A stretch of DNA of 64,000 nucleotides from positions 186,001 to 250,000 of the forward strand of contig QWDQ01000025.1 of assembly GCA_003868215.1 (NCBI GenBank), in the 5' to 3' direction. The notes below the pieces were generated by a model. The model did no database searches and was not told the origin of the DNA. It worked only from the letters and a program-made list of their open reading frames with translations. The translations under genes were made by a program, and so were the position numbers. The DNA is from Pseudophaeomoniella oleicola. Its lineage: Eukaryota; Ascomycota; Eurotiomycetes; Phaeomoniellales; Phaeomoniellaceae. Below, piece by piece: positions 48,729 through 61,186 of this stretch. How positions within the stretch are numbered: the first letter of the stretch is position 1; each line of letters begins with the position of its first letter.

Positions 48729-50851
48729 ATGGACATACCTCGAGCGTTGTTTCCATTCGAACTAGTCACCATCATTCAACAGATCCTCAACTCTCATTTC
48801 GTCGCTATCGATCTCGAATTATCGGGAATCCCTGTGCGGCAACGCACGGCGAAAGGCTCGAAAGGCAGCCGGCCGACATTGCAAGATCATTATACTGAAG
48901 TCAAAGAAGCTGCCCAGAAATATCAGATCTTGCAGTTTGGTCTGACTATAGTGGAGGAAACAGAGAACGGTATGGGCGGTCAAGCAACCTCGTGATGGTT
49001 CTGGGTTTGCCATTTCATTCTAGCCGATCTTTAGCCCAATTACTATCTTGACGAATTCAGAAGAACGGTGTTTTTGAAGCATACTGACGAACTGGCAGAT
49101 GCGTATACTGTTCGACCGTACAATTTCTATATTACACCGGTCCCAGATGGACGGCTGCGCTTCGAAAGGAATTGGACATTTTCTAGTGGAGGTGAGCTTT
49201 ATCTCTCTTACAGACATCATGCAATTTTGACTCGATGTCGCCATCGACTCCTAGGTCTTACCAGCTAACACGTAATTTAGCCGTTGATTTCTTGTTGACC
49301 CATGGATTCAATTTCGATAAACCTTACTCCGAGGGTGTGCCTTACATTTCGCGCCGAGAGGAAAAGACCATTCGAGCTGAATGGAGTGCAAGCGAGAGAT
49401 CACGACAAAACTTGCCGGATATGGAAGTCAGCCCTCGAGATGAGCCTTTCGTTAACGCAGTAAAAGAAACTGTTGCACACTGGCGTGGCGAACCGGACAG
49501 TTCGCGAGCTTCATACCTCAACCTACCTCCTCCCGCAGACTCTAGATATCCTTTCCCAAGCAATAAACCTCTGAACGCTTGGCAGAGGCGTATGATATAT
49601 CAAACTCTGCGGAACTTCTTCCCCGGACTAGGAGCCCAAAGCAAAAACAATGGAGAGTGGATGCAAGTCCAAGAGCGGGATGACACTCGAGAAGAGCAGA
49701 GACGGTCGGAAGCAGATCGGTATCGCGAAAAGGACCTCAACAATGCTATCGAATTTCGATGGCTCATCGAAGCATTGATCGGCGGTGATATATCAGGGAT
49801 CCCTCTGGATCTATATCGGCCGAGCCTGACATCCAAGCAGAGGTCTCAGATCTCCACTGAGGAACTTGGGAACATAGCACGAGGGCTGCAACGAAAGGTC
49901 AAGGAGCATCGCTCTGTTCTTGTTGGTCACAATATGTTCCTGGATCTCGTTAACCTTTATCAATGCTTCATTGGCGATCTTCCCGACTCAGTAGAAGATT
50001 TCCAAATCCTCGTCAATTCTCATTTTCCTATGGTCATCGATACGAAATGGCTGGCGGTATTCAGGACCGGAAGTTTTGACAGCACGATGTTGGGAGACGT
50101 GGCTACCGATTTGGAAGGCCAGGAGTTCCCAAAAGTCCGAGTCGCAGAGGGGTTCAATAAATACAAGTCTGCCGACGCATACCACGAAGCAGGTTATGAT
50201 AGTTACCTCACAGCGACAGTGGCTATCAAACTTTCGGCTAAACGAAAGCTGCAAGATGCAGATAAAGGTGCTGGAAACTCTCTCGCCCTTTTCGGAATCA
50301 CACAAGGAATTGAGATATCAGATGTTTCTGAGGAGATTTTTCATACCCCTCCAGAATCTCTCTGTAGTGACGTGGAACAAGCGAAGAGCACTTCGAGAGC
50401 ACAGGACCACATTAATCTGTCCAATCCACTGAAGACGATCAAGCATGCAATAGCGAAGGTGACACCCAGTCTGAAAGGATCGGAGCAAAGCAATATCTGG
50501 GCTAGCGAAGAAGTCAGTAATGTCTCCGATGAAAAGATTGATCAAGTGCGCGATGCATTCGCACATACGACTATATCTAAGCTCAAGGCTGGCAAGGGAA
50601 AATCATCATCTCTGAAGGACGGCAAGAATCACCAAGGGCGGAAGGGCAAAGAGAATACGAATATGTTTGCGCACCTCGTGGATCTAGAGAGTTCAGATGA
50701 CGAAGACAGGGATGAAGTACGTGTCCAGCAAATGATTATGGAAGGCAAGCTTATGCCGAGATGGGAGGACGACAGATTCTGGAGAGTCTTTGGGAATAGG
50801 TCTAGGGTCAATGCATGTGCTGAAGGAGTGTTCGATCTTCAACCAAGGTGA
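48729..50851 (+). CDS. CAF1/PARN-family 3'-5' ribonuclease
   Basis: Three exons, join(48729..48969, 49099..49191, 49281..50851), 634 residues. DEDD catalytic residues can be placed: Asp and Glu in VAIDLELSG (exon 1), Asp in HNMFLDLVNLY, and His plus Asp in YHEAGYDSYLT. Family strands YNFYITPV and FLLTHGFNFDKPYSEGVPYI are the PARN-type substrate region. Members trim poly(A) or oligo(A) tails of mRNAs and small RNAs; PARN, PNLDC1 and fission-yeast Triman belong here. The C-terminal ~150 residues are charged and Lys/Ser-rich (AGKGKSSSLKDGKNHQGRKG), possibly nuclear targeting. Introns are 129 and 89 nt; phases fit. Which subfamily this is cannot be told here. Confidence 0.85.
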
Positions 50852-51342
50852 CGGCAAGATCTTAGTAGAGTATGCACTCACAATATGTAGCGGCACAACA
50901 AAAGGATTTCTATGGGAGATAGATAATGATACCCAAAATTCTTACTTGACCAATTTGCATCCATTGACAATGCTATTTGTGCACCTAGACAGGCCACTCA
51001 TGACAGAGGACAGGACCTCTATCCACGACAACATGAGCATCATGTACTATGTAAATTAATAGATAGGCGTAGTTGAAGAACATCTTGATTGATTACATAA
51101 GTTAATAAGTGCCTCGATGAATTCACTTTGCGGGGCAACGTGGAATTACAGTCCACTGAGTTAACCTGAGCCAAATCTCCCCACCATTCGATATCAATAC
51201 ATTGCGAGCATTTGATAATTAGTACGAATTGTGTTGTGGTCCCTGGCTTCGTAGATCCTTCGTCCTTGTTGAAGTCGTCATCATCGTCGCAGGGTAGCAA
51301 TCGCAAAACCTAAAGGGACATCGACTGGGAGATTATGGGAAG
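50852..51342. other. Intergenic: nuclease 3' region, SRP72 promoter
   Basis: 491 bp. No gene seen. Confidence 0.4.
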
Positions 51343-53437
51343 GTGACCGACACTGCACCACTGAATCTATCCGCCGTGCCTAAAATGGCCGCACAGTCGC
51401 AGTCCCTCAGCTCTGTCTTGGCCCGCGCGTCCATTGAAGACCCGGAGGAAGTCCTTCAATCCGCAGAAGCTGAGCTCAAAAAGAATCAATCGGATTCTCG
51501 AGCACAGCATGCCAAAGTCGTTGCACTGCTGAAGCTAGATCGATATGACGATGCGCTCCGTGCTCTTGAGAGCGCTGGCGATGCGCTCAAAGAGAAGGCC
51601 GGGATAGAATTGGCATACATTTTTTACAAACTCGGACGGTTACAAGAAGCCGCGGAGGTGGCACAGGGTGTTGATAGCCGTGCTGCGAAACACATTGCTG
51701 CCCAAGCGCTTTATCGAGCGGAAAACTTCCAACAAGCCGCGGAGATATACCGACAACTGGAAAAGGAGGACATATCGTCTGAAGAACATGATATACGGAT
51801 AAACAAGGGTGCTGTGGATGCGCAATTGACGTGGCAGGGCAAGGACGACTCTGTCCAGAAGAAAAGACCCGACAGGGAAGATCTAGAGGCGTTCGAGACA
51901 GCTTTTAATGCTGCTTGTGGGAGCATCGCTAGAGGGGAGCTGAGCCAAGCGGATGTACTGCTCAGAAGGGCACGAGGTATGAGATTCTTTGATCTATGAA
52001 AGGATGATATTTAACGCTCACAGAATTATGTCGGCACTCGGACTTGCCTGAAGACGAAAAGACAAGCGAGCTGCTGAATATCAACATCCAACAACTTTAC
52101 GTGCTTGTTAAATTGGGGAAGAAGGAAGATGCGGAAAAGCTTGCATCCGACATTCAGACGGAAGAGTATATTCTCTCCATCTGCTGCATGTATCCTTGCT
52201 GATTTGCCTTAGGATTTCCGACGCATCTACAAAGAAGGTCGCCCAAAGTACCTTCTTGAGTCTACAGTCGAAGCCGCCAAATCCATTTCTGCTGCATAAA
52301 ACATTTCACTCAATTCCAACAACGGCGGTGAACAACGAATTGTTTTCCTTTCAATCTGACGTGTATACTTCCAATTCTCTGACAGTCGATCTTCTGGCCA
52401 GCAAGTTCGATGGCGTCGAACGCTCGACCTCAAAGGCTATCAAGACGCATTCAGAAAACAATACCTCACCTTCGGTTGTCTCAATGTCAGTGCTCAATGC
52501 CGCGGCTCATACCCGTGGATGCACTGGAAAAACAGCGATAAAGGCCATCCTCCCTCTACACGAGCAACGACCGAATGAGGTCGGTCTTGTACTTGTTCTC
52601 GTTCAATTATACATCACCGAAAGTAACCCATCGTCTGCCATAGACATTTTAGAGTCATTCTTCAAGAAGCAAGAAGCGGAGACTGGAGACCTTACTGTCC
52701 GGTACAACCCAGGGCTCATTGCCACTTTGATAGCATTGTACAAGCTTCAAGGACGAACAACTCATATTACAAGAGAACTCACCAAAGCTGCGACATATTG
52801 GAGACAGAATTCCGAACGACCGTCGCAGACATTGCTGATGGAAGCCGGAAAGGCTTTGCTCCAGCACAGCACATCCTCGACAGATCTTGACTCTGCAAGG
52901 GAAATTTTTAGCACCTTGTACAAGCAGTACCCTGAAGATAAAGAGGTTATCGCTGGGTTCATTGCGTCCCATTCCTCAACTTGGCCAGATAGTACACAGC
53001 TACCCCTCAACACTCTTCCTCCCGTTTCTGAAATGATTTCAGATGTCGATGTGGCGGCCTTGGAAGAGGCAGGCATACCTCATCCGCCGATGTCAGCTGC
53101 AAGAAAAGCCAGTCTGGCCAACGCACTCATCGGGAAGCGACGAGCAAATGAGAAGGCAACAGGGCCGGCGAAGAGACGAAGGCTGCCAAAGTCGAGAATA
53201 CCGAAGGATTACGTGGAAGGGAAGCAACTGGATCCGGACAGGTGGCTGCCTTTGCGCGAACGGGCAAGTTATCGTCCCAAGAAGAGTAAGAAGGGCAAGA
53301 ACAAGGAGGGTGGTGGTACTCAAGGCGGTGTGGTGAAAGAGGACATAGCAACAGCCAAGGTAGAACAACCCGGTGTGATTGGCGGTGGAGGTGGCGGTGG
53401 CGGAGGGAAGAAGAAGGGAAAAGGCAAGAAGAAATGA
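51343..53437 (+). CDS. srp72: Signal recognition particle subunit SRP72
   Basis: Three exons, join(51343..51976, 52024..52165, 52213..53437), 666 residues; the ATG at 51385 (MAAQSQSL) is an alternative start. SRP72 binds SRP68 and 7S RNA in the particle that targets ribosomes to the ER. The N-terminal half is a TPR solenoid (AELKKNQSD, ALLKLDRYDDALRALE, ELAYIFYKLGRLQEAAEVAQ, QALYRAENFQQAAEIYRQLE). The C-terminal SRP72 RNA-binding motif is clear: PDRWLPLRERASYRPKK, followed by Lys/Gly-rich sequence with a run of nine glycines and KKKGKGKKK at the very end. Introns are 47 nt each. The layout and length match fungal SRP72. Confidence 0.94.
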
Positions 53438-54256
53438 TCACATGCGGTAGATCGGACTAATCGACTCTTATGCATCTGTGAAGCTTCTAGACGTCGTCTT
53501 AGTGTATGTACGAACTGGACGAACCGTTGGCCCCGTGGCAATCCGGTAGCTCCGCCAGTTCGCCTTTCAATGGTTCTGCACCTCTACGTTCCAAACCTTC
53601 GCTAGAGCCTTGATGTGCACGAGGAAAGGGAGAATGCCAACCATCCAGTCGTCATCACAGATACCTGTCCCCGGTCATCAATGCGACGTTGGGGGGTATA
53701 TAGGATTCGGCGGTAGTGATCGAGATGGGAAAGTTATCTCACGTCAACCCACACCATCACGGTCTATTTGGATCACTCGAGCGACTATAACTACCTTGTC
53801 CTTCCCAACACCACGATGTGACTGGAAGTATCTTTTCGAGATACCAATCAATAGCATTGGGCAACGGACACCTTGCACGAATCCAGAAAGATGCATCCTG
53901 TACATAGACTGATTTCCTCTCACCCTTGCTCAGACGATATCCAGTTAGAGTTTCCTCGAGGAGCAACAGAGTTCATCTGTTGACAAGTTCGCATACTTCT
54001 TCCAGACCCCTTACTCGGAAATTCCCCATTCTCTTTCAAACTCACTTCTCAACCCACCTGCCACTATCTTATCCAGAGAGGCCGGGTGGTCCTTCTCCGG
54101 GGGCCTCGGTTGGAACATCTCTATCATTTTAGATCACGCCGCATCTTTCCAGCTGTCGTACTCGCTTGTTTGGAACAGGCGTTTTGGCGACAAACAGGCA
54201 TCACCGCGACCATCAGGTGGATGCATTATTTTGCCGTACCTAGCAATATCGCATAG
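53438..54256. other. Intergenic: SRP72 3' region, regulator promoter
   Basis: 819 bp without a convincing gene. A + strand ORF (53610-53912) has no domain. Confidence 0.4.
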
Positions 54257-56653
54257 ATGGCGGAAGAGCATCCCAAAGCGAATTACAAATCCCGCCGTAT
54301 CACTCAAGCTTGTGATTACTGTCACCGCCGCAGTAAGCGATGTAAACCGAGTGAGGCTCCCGGTGACAGTCGCTGCCAGAACTGTGTCGACTTTCGTCAG
54401 TCATGTACCTACGACCGGCCGGTGAAAAGAAGAGGTGTGAAATCACAACATGCTCGTAGCGAGCACGCCGACGGTACCGTTGCTCCGGAAATACATGTAA
54501 CCACGATACGTACGGTCAACCAACAGTCCAAGGGCGTTCACAATGGCTTATTCGTACCTGCAGCGCAATCCCACCCATCGGTAGGGTCATCACCCCGAGG
54601 AGACACGGGAAGATCGTGGAAAGCTCCCAACATCGCCTCTCAGGCAGTCATTGTGGACTTGGTTGAAATCTACTTCGAAGTGATTTACTCGATGTAGGTC
54701 CCAAGACTGCATGATAGCGTCCCCTGCTCACTTGAAGTACAGATTTCCTTTTTTCCATCGTCCAACCTTTCTAAGGAAGATCTCGAGGGGTGAATATACC
54801 TCTGATCGGTCGTTCTTCGCCGCAACGATGGCAGCATGTGCGCTAGTGTCTAGTCGAATTCGAGATGGAGCTGTCTACTCTCCTCGCTGGGATCTGACAC
54901 AGCTGCAGGAGCCTGGGTCTGTGGTCTTCTTCTCCGCTGCCGAGCAAGCATTGCCAACAGATCTGGTGGAATCTGTCAATGATCTCAATGTGATGAGAGC
55001 CTATGCATTGCTCGCGGTCACGTCGATACAAAATGGCAAAATCAAATATCTCCAGCAGTACCTCGGCCATTTCTATACACTGGTCGATATTGGTGGTCTC
55101 CATGATGAGGCGAACTGGCCTAAGGGAATTGGATTCGTTGAGTTGGAAGAAAGAAGACGGCTGGTATGCATTGCGGTCTACAATCTTACTTCACATTGCT
55201 AATTCACCTTCAGCTATGGTCCATGTATACACTCGAGATATACTCGTCTATAGTATGGTCCGGGATCATCCGTTGCCGTGAGCAACAAGCCGACGTCGCG
55301 TATCCAACTGAAGTTGACGATGAGATGTTTGACGACGATGGTATTAGACCGACGGTGCCGCCGATATTACCACGTAAGACTTCGCCGGGGCGTGCAAGCG
55401 ATTACACTCCCAATGAAGCCTCCTGGCTCAGCGGGTGGAATTTCACCACAGACCTTTACCGGATCCTTGAACACGCCTGCGCAAAGTTCCGTGGGCGAAG
55501 AACAAGGCAGCATCAAGATAGTTTCTTGTACGACATATTTGGTGATACAGACACTTCCCAGGCATCCGTCCTCCAAAGCGTCAATAGAATGTATGCAAAT
55601 CTCCCTCAACGCTTCAAGGGCGTTAACCCGATCACCCTCGACCCCTCGGAAGATCGTTTTGGATTCCAGGCAGCAAACATAACTGCGACGATGCAACTAC
55701 TTCGGATGGTCCTCTTCGCGGTTGGTGGTGCCACAATCGAACAAAAGTGTCAACTCGCCAGTGAAGTGGTCAATTCATTCTTGACCGTCCCTATCGCCTA
55801 CCTTCGAGCGATCAGCACGCCTCTCCTCCATCATTTCGTCGGTATCGGCCAAATACTAGGGTCTGTCTTTGAGGCGCCACTCTGTGAGAATGATTACATG
55901 CGCGTCCGCACCGTGCTGCTCTCCATGGCCCAGATCCTAGCCGATCTCGACCTAAGCCTCCCATCCTCCAGTTCTGCCTCCGAGCGTCTCCGCGCACAAG
56001 TCACACGTATCGATGAATACATGGACTCGCAACGTCAACAAGCCCAAGCGATCCGCCAGCTCCGTCGACAGCAGAGGCAACAGGAAGAACAACAACAACT
56101 GATTCCCCCGAATTCTAACTACAGTCTCACGCGCCACGGCAGCGTAACTCAACCCCCACTCAGCACCAGCGCCGGCATCGACATGTCGATCCTCAATCCT
56201 CTCCCCCGCTTCATCTCCCACGACGGCACGGACTACAGTCTCAACACCGCAACCGCCGCTGCAGCCTTTGCTCCCTCCAGCTCCGGCTCCACCCAATCCC
56301 TCCTCGAAAGCCCAATCATGGACCCGAGCCACCCTCACCAACTACCGTCCGAACTCTTCGACGACTGGCCCTTTGGTTTCGCCTCTTCTTCCATGTCCGC
56401 CTCCTCCTCTTCCCAGCAGGTCAGCATGGATTTCTCCGGGTTTTTCGCGGCCGGACATACGCCGCAGATTCATGCGGGAACTCTGGATCAGCAGCAGCAG
56501 CCGCCGCCGCCGCAGCCGGGCCCTGCGATGGTGTTGCAGCAGCACCAGCAACAGCATCAGCATCAGCAGCAACAGGCGCAGATACGAGCACATCATCATC
56601 ATCATCATCATCTGAACCATCATCAGGACTTTCAAGTTTTGGGGACTGTTTGA
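54257..56653 (+). CDS. Zn2Cys6 transcription factor with Gln/His-rich tail
   Basis: Three exons, join(54257..54693, 54743..55163, 55214..56653), 765 residues. The zinc cluster has C19, C22, C29, C40, C43 and C50 with basic residues HRRSKR between. It is followed by the linker RPVKRRGV and a fungal middle homology region (IFPFFHRPTFLRKISRGEY joined across intron 1, RRL-LWSMYTLEIY across intron 2). A short Gln/Arg helix (~600) and a Gln, Pro, His-rich tail follow, including a run of seven His encoded by CAT repeats near 56592. Such tails act as activation regions in this class. The target genes are unknown. Both introns are 49-50 nt. Confidence 0.88.
56592..56612. repeat. In-frame CAT trinucleotide repeat
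   Basis: About seven CAT units encode the poly-His run of the Zn2Cys6 protein; CAG/CAA-rich Gln codons precede them from about 56490. Such tracts commonly vary in length between strains. Confidence 0.7.
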
Positions 56654-56853
56654 TTTAATCTCGTGGAGGATAGATGATTGATAGCCGTATAGTGTAGGGG
56701 TAGGGTTGGGTTGGTTTAAATAGGTGTGTACCTACCTACCTGACGTAGGTAGCGGTATCAATATCGATATACATATGTACCTACTCTACCTAACTAGTCA
56801 CGTGCCATTATTAACAGAGACCGTCTACCTCCCTTTTGCCTCTTCCTTTTCCG

Positions 56854-58894
56854 TCATCCCTCGAAAACAAATCCCCCTTCACCTACACTGCCCTTTCCCT
56901 CTCCTGCTTCCCCACCTCCTTCAAAATCTGGATTGATAATCTGCACAATCACCCTTTTATACGCCGTCAACCTGAAACAATCATCCACATCTCCCTCCTC
57001 ATCTTCTGACTTCTTCTTCTTCCCCCTTCTCATCCCCCCACCACTGTCCCTGACCTCCAACAATAAATGCAACTCCTGCCCCACGGCCACCGGCCTTCGC
57101 GAAATCAGATCGACCGCACACTTGTCCGCGGGCGGCATGCGTACGCTCACGACGCTGTTATTTTGAGCTGCAGAGATATCGACGAAGGTGACGTCGGCGA
57201 CTTCGGCGTCGATCCACCACTGCGACGCCGTGACGTCTTTGTAGTGGAGCCAGGAGAAGGTGAGGGCGTCGGAGGGGCCGTCTGGGTCGTAGGTCGAGGA
57301 GGCGTCGAGGGTGAGGGTTGAGGAAGGAAGGGCGGTGAGGTGGAGTGGGGAGGGGGAGAAAGGGGGGGAGGCGTTTATGATGGGCACGGGGGCGTGGTTG
57401 CTGCGGGGGAAGGTGCTGCTGGGTAATGTCCAGTGCATGCGCGTGGCGAAGTCGGATTGGAAGGCGGGACGCCAGCGCCAGATGGTGGATTGGGAGGAGC
57501 GGTACGTGGTACGGGTGAAGGGGTTGAGGACACGGTCGGCGCAGTCGGTGTAGTGGTTGGAACGGATGTTGGTCTCGGCATCATCATCGTTGTCGGTTTC
57601 ACCAAAAGAGGAGGAGGAAGAAGAAGAGACGAAGAAACTCGAATCCTGCGTCAACGCATAACGTCCACCCCACGACCCCCAATTCGGATGCTCCGGATCC
57701 CCCAACCCATTCCTAATCAAATACAAAAACGTCGGCGTATCGCCCTCGGGAATAAACATGTAATCCGGATACTCCTTCCCATAGTCCCCGATCTGAATAT
57801 TCCTCTTGACCCAATCCCTGCCCCACCACTGTTCGAAATCCGGCGGGCCTCCGACGTCGAACCCGTAGAACCGTTCGCCTGAGATGCCCGTCCAGGCCGC
57901 GAGGCCGTACTGGTTCCAGCCGTGTTGGCTCGCGATGTAGAAGATGTCGGGGAAGCGGCGACGGATCCACGGGCCTGTGTCGTCTTGGTCGGAGATGGTG
58001 TAGACGCGCAGTTTGGAGCGGAAGAGTTTGCAGGATTCTGCGGAGCGTGAATTCGGTCCCTGAGAGCGGTGGATGTGTTGGAGTGCTTGCGCGAGCGTGT
58101 TGACTCCGCCCCAAGCGAGGATCCAGAGTGGATGGGGGGATTCGTCGACGCGATCGATCAGGAGTTGGGCGCCGGAGGAGAGGGGGACGGAGCGGTTGAG
58201 GGCTTTTTTGCCGTACATCTGTAGAGGAGGGAGAGGGGGGTTGGTTAGCGGGGAGGACGAGAGGGTGTAGAAGAGATTTGTGCTGTGATAGAAGAGCTAT
58301 GCTTGATGAGGTCTGTGGTATGCTAGTGTATACTGTAGAAGCAGCCATTGAGATTGAGAGACCAATCATCTCCCGCAGTAACTCAAAGCAAAAGATAGTT
58401 CCTTTCTTGTAGATGTGACATAAGACACACAAGTAGAAGCATGAACACGACCATAATGTTATCAATTCGGCCAAGTAACGGAGAGGAAGTGGCCAAAACG
58501 AAAAGAACCACGAATCAAGAAACGAAAGCAAGGGACAAAGTCGAGACGAATCAGAACAACTCACAACAGGCCCCGTCCTAACCATGCCCAACACCTCCTC
58601 CCCACTCGGATACCTCTCCCCCCTATACTCCACATGCCGATCCAACCTCTCGACCACCTCACCGTACGCCCTCACGATCCTCTCGACGTCCTCCGGATGC
58701 ACCGCGTCCTTCATCCACGTCGACGTGACGGCGACGATGCCGCGCGTGTCGAGCTCGTTGGCGTACAGGAGGTAGCGGACTAGGGATTCGGCGTCGTCGG
58801 GTTCGTTGGAGATGTCGGTGAGGATTAGGGTGCGGGGGCGGGGAGGGAGAGGAGGGGAGGAGGAGGGATTGGTGATGGGAGTGGGAGTGGACAT
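56854..58894 (-). CDS. DUF1593 protein, nucleoside-hydrolase-like (Sde182 type)
   Basis: Two exons, complement(join(56854..58218, 58565..58894)), 564 residues. The N-terminal domain has the nucleoside-hydrolase-like metal motif ILTDISNEPDDAESLVRYL, then WILAWGGVNTLAQALQH, DDTGPWIRRRFPDIFYI and the GNWGSWGGRY-type motif (NWGSWGGRYAL). A C-terminal immunoglobulin-like domain follows (TLDASSTYDPDGPSDALTFS). Bacterial relatives have been linked to polysaccharide metabolism; the fungal role is unknown. There is no clear signal peptide. The 346-nt intron is unusually long for this window and is open in the exon-1 frame. The joined sequence RTGPV-MYGKKALN matches the family order. The convergent Zn2Cys6 gene ends 200 bp away. 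Confidence 0.82.
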
Positions 58895-59440
58895 TTTCTG
58901 TTACCGGGGGTGGGAGAGGTGGTGGTGGTGGTCGGAAATGGTACACTCCTTAGGTAGAGCAAAGGAGTTGTCCTCTCTCTTTCCCTTCCCCTTATTATTT
59001 TCCTCTTAACAGAAACCCTCCGGTCTAATCTTCCCTACAAAGGAAGGATACACCATCAATTGGGAGTGGCATATGGGGGAGGGAAGTAGATTCATGAACC
59101 CCTCCGAGCCTATCATCTTATCGCGGAACAAACGGTCAATGGCTGGGATTACCTGATGCGGTGTAGTGTTGCTATCCGCCGGATCAATGTCGGAGAAATA
59201 CAACGAGGCACATGCACATGCTGAATAGATATAATATTTTATAATTAATCAATTTCAAGATGGTGTAACATATAAGGTATCTGTGTTCATCATTGGCGTC
59301 GTTGCTTCGTTATCATCAAAAAGGGTATCAGGAAACTATGAGTCGTATGCGTAAACACATCAATCCAAGGCCCGCCGGTCGGAAGGCCTCATCCTCATCC
59401 ACCATTGTGCACTGCCAGATTGTGCATGACCTACGCTTGC
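58895..59440. other. Intergenic: DUF1593 promoter, lipase 3' region
   Basis: 546 bp, no gene. A GGTGGTGGTGGT run lies near 58917-58930. Confidence 0.4.
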
Positions 59441-61186
59441 TCAAACAGCAAGTCGCCCCGTAACAGCTTTCGTTGCAAGGATTTCAACCCTTCTGGCATA
59501 AATCTTCATCTGATGCATCAATGGGTCGCCGAAAACAACCCCCTGTAGTTGTTCATCTGTCGTCGTATAGGCACGAACGTCTTCCTCATCTACATGGCCA
59601 GCTTTGTTGAATGGTACACGAAGAACAACAATCCTGCCGGCAACACATAAGGTGGCAGGAGGCACAGGCCAGATGATGTTTGAATACGGCATGTTAGCAG
59701 ATGGGGAATTCGTCGGCTTTGCAAGGTTTATTCTAGATGTATTCTTCCTGGCCGCAAGAGCGTTCAACGTCAGATCTAACTTCGACGTCGACATGAGGCC
59801 ATTAGGAGCCGGGAGAGGACGACTGGCAGGTTTAGGACTAGGGGAAGCGTATAGCTCCAGAAGGGACTTGACGAATGGTCGATCCGCTCTTGGAACAGGG
59901 TCACCCTCGTTGATAAAGGACATGAACAACGATTTCCGAAGGTGATGTTCTCGACTCGAAGGCTTTTGGAGTGGCAGAAGACTTATCGGCGGCGCTCCAA
60001 ACGTGATGCAATGCACTCTTTTGAAACATCCTTTGAGAACATTCAACTCGCTGTTGATGGTTTCGCTCAGCATGTGGCAGAAGAGGAGACTTGCAACAGC
60101 ACCACCTGCAGAATGGCCGGTGATGAGCAGCGAGCAGGCAGCGCGACTAGGATTTTCTTCCAACAGCTGTCTCAGTCTTGCGGCGACAGGTCTTACCATC
60201 TTCCGTGCAACGTCAAGGAACCCAGCGTGGCACAGGTTTCCCGGATCGTCTAGGAAACCTGCAGGACTCTTGGGAGAAGAACGCAGGTTGACGGCCCAGT
60301 CCATAAACGTCTGGGTCCCTCGAATGGCGAACACAATGGTATTCATATCATCAACCGGCACGCTTTTGAGCACCATCGCCTTCGTCCCAGATCGCCAATT
60401 TGCATCCACAAGTGTATCCTTCTCTTTTCCTCTGGGCTTTGTGTACACACGCTCAGAATATTGTGCCCCGAGACAGATCAACGGATATGTGGGCATGTAG
60501 ACATGCAGGACGGGGAGATTCGGAGGCAGCCTAGAATTGGCGTAAAGGTTTGCTTTCGAGAAGTAATTGGTGCCCGTGACGACAGTAGTGACTGCTTGGT
60601 TAGCGCCGCGTGATGCTGTGTCCTTGAGAAAGTAGCCACCACCACGCAGACCAACGTTACCGTCATCATTCCATTCTGGTGTGACGGGATAATCAGGTTG
60701 TTGATATGTAATGGTGAGTTCTCTCTCTCCGCCACTGAAGATCTCATCATCCATCAGAGATATCACATCGTCAAATTTGCTCGTGATCAGATCGGCTAGT
60801 GCTGCGCTGCGGTTGAGATAGTTGGTTGCTTTGCCTGCTGTCATGGACCCGCTAGGCTGGGTTGCGGCGGCGGCGAGGTTGGTACATGACTTCCATGGAG
60901 ATGGCGGCCCGGAAGAGTATCTATTTGACTCTTGCGGTGTAAAGTTTTGCGGAGGCTGCAGATAGGGATCGGAAGGACCATTCACGGGTGGAAATCCATA
61001 CGAAGGTGCTGGCCAAGGTTCGACACCTGGATACGGGCTGTGATGTGTCGCATGAGGCTCATTACAGGGCGGAACAGGATATTGCAAAGTCATGGACGAT
61101 TGGTTCTGCAATGAGGGACGAGCATTGCCCCATGGTTGATTCTTCCTCTTCTTTCGCGCCTGAGACTGTTTGTTGAAGAAACCCAT
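59441..61186 (-). CDS. Class-3 lipase domain protein
   Basis: Single exon, 581 residues. The first ~130 residues are Pro/Ser/Asn-rich and disordered, without a signal peptide, so the enzyme is probably intracellular. The alpha/beta-hydrolase domain shows the lipase_3 motifs VFAIRGTQTFMDW (oxyanion region), HAGFLDVARKM and the nucleophile elbow LLITGHSAGGAVASLLF with Ser at about residue 360. HCITFGAPPIS carries the next conserved loop and INEGDPVPRAD the likely catalytic Asp; a C-terminal His lies in DPLMHQM. Related proteins act on mono- or diacylglycerols or phospholipids. Substrate is not readable. Unlike secreted fungal lipases, the N-terminal extension is long. Confidence 0.88.
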   Translation of the reverse strand: MGFFNKQSQARKKRKNQPWGNARPSLQNQSSMTLQYPVPPCNEPHATHHSPYPGVEPWPAPSYGFPPVNGPSDPYLQPPQNFTPQESNRYSSGPPSPWKSCTNLAAAATQPSGSMTAGKATNYLNRSAALADLITSKFDDVISLMDDEIFSGGERELTITYQQPDYPVTPEWNDDGNVGLRGGGYFLKDTASRGANQAVTTVVTGTNYFSKANLYANSRLPPNLPVLHVYMPTYPLICLGAQYSERVYTKPRGKEKDTLVDANWRSGTKAMVLKSVPVDDMNTIVFAIRGTQTFMDWAVNLRSSPKSPAGFLDDPGNLCHAGFLDVARKMVRPVAARLRQLLEENPSRAACSLLITGHSAGGAVASLLFCHMLSETINSELNVLKGCFKRVHCITFGAPPISLLPLQKPSSREHHLRKSLFMSFINEGDPVPRADRPFVKSLLELYASPSPKPASRPLPAPNGLMSTSKLDLTLNALAARKNTSRINLAKPTNSPSANMPYSNIIWPVPPATLCVAGRIVVLRVPFNKAGHVDEEDVRAYTTTDEQLQGVVFGDPLMHQMKIYARRVEILATKAVTGRLAV

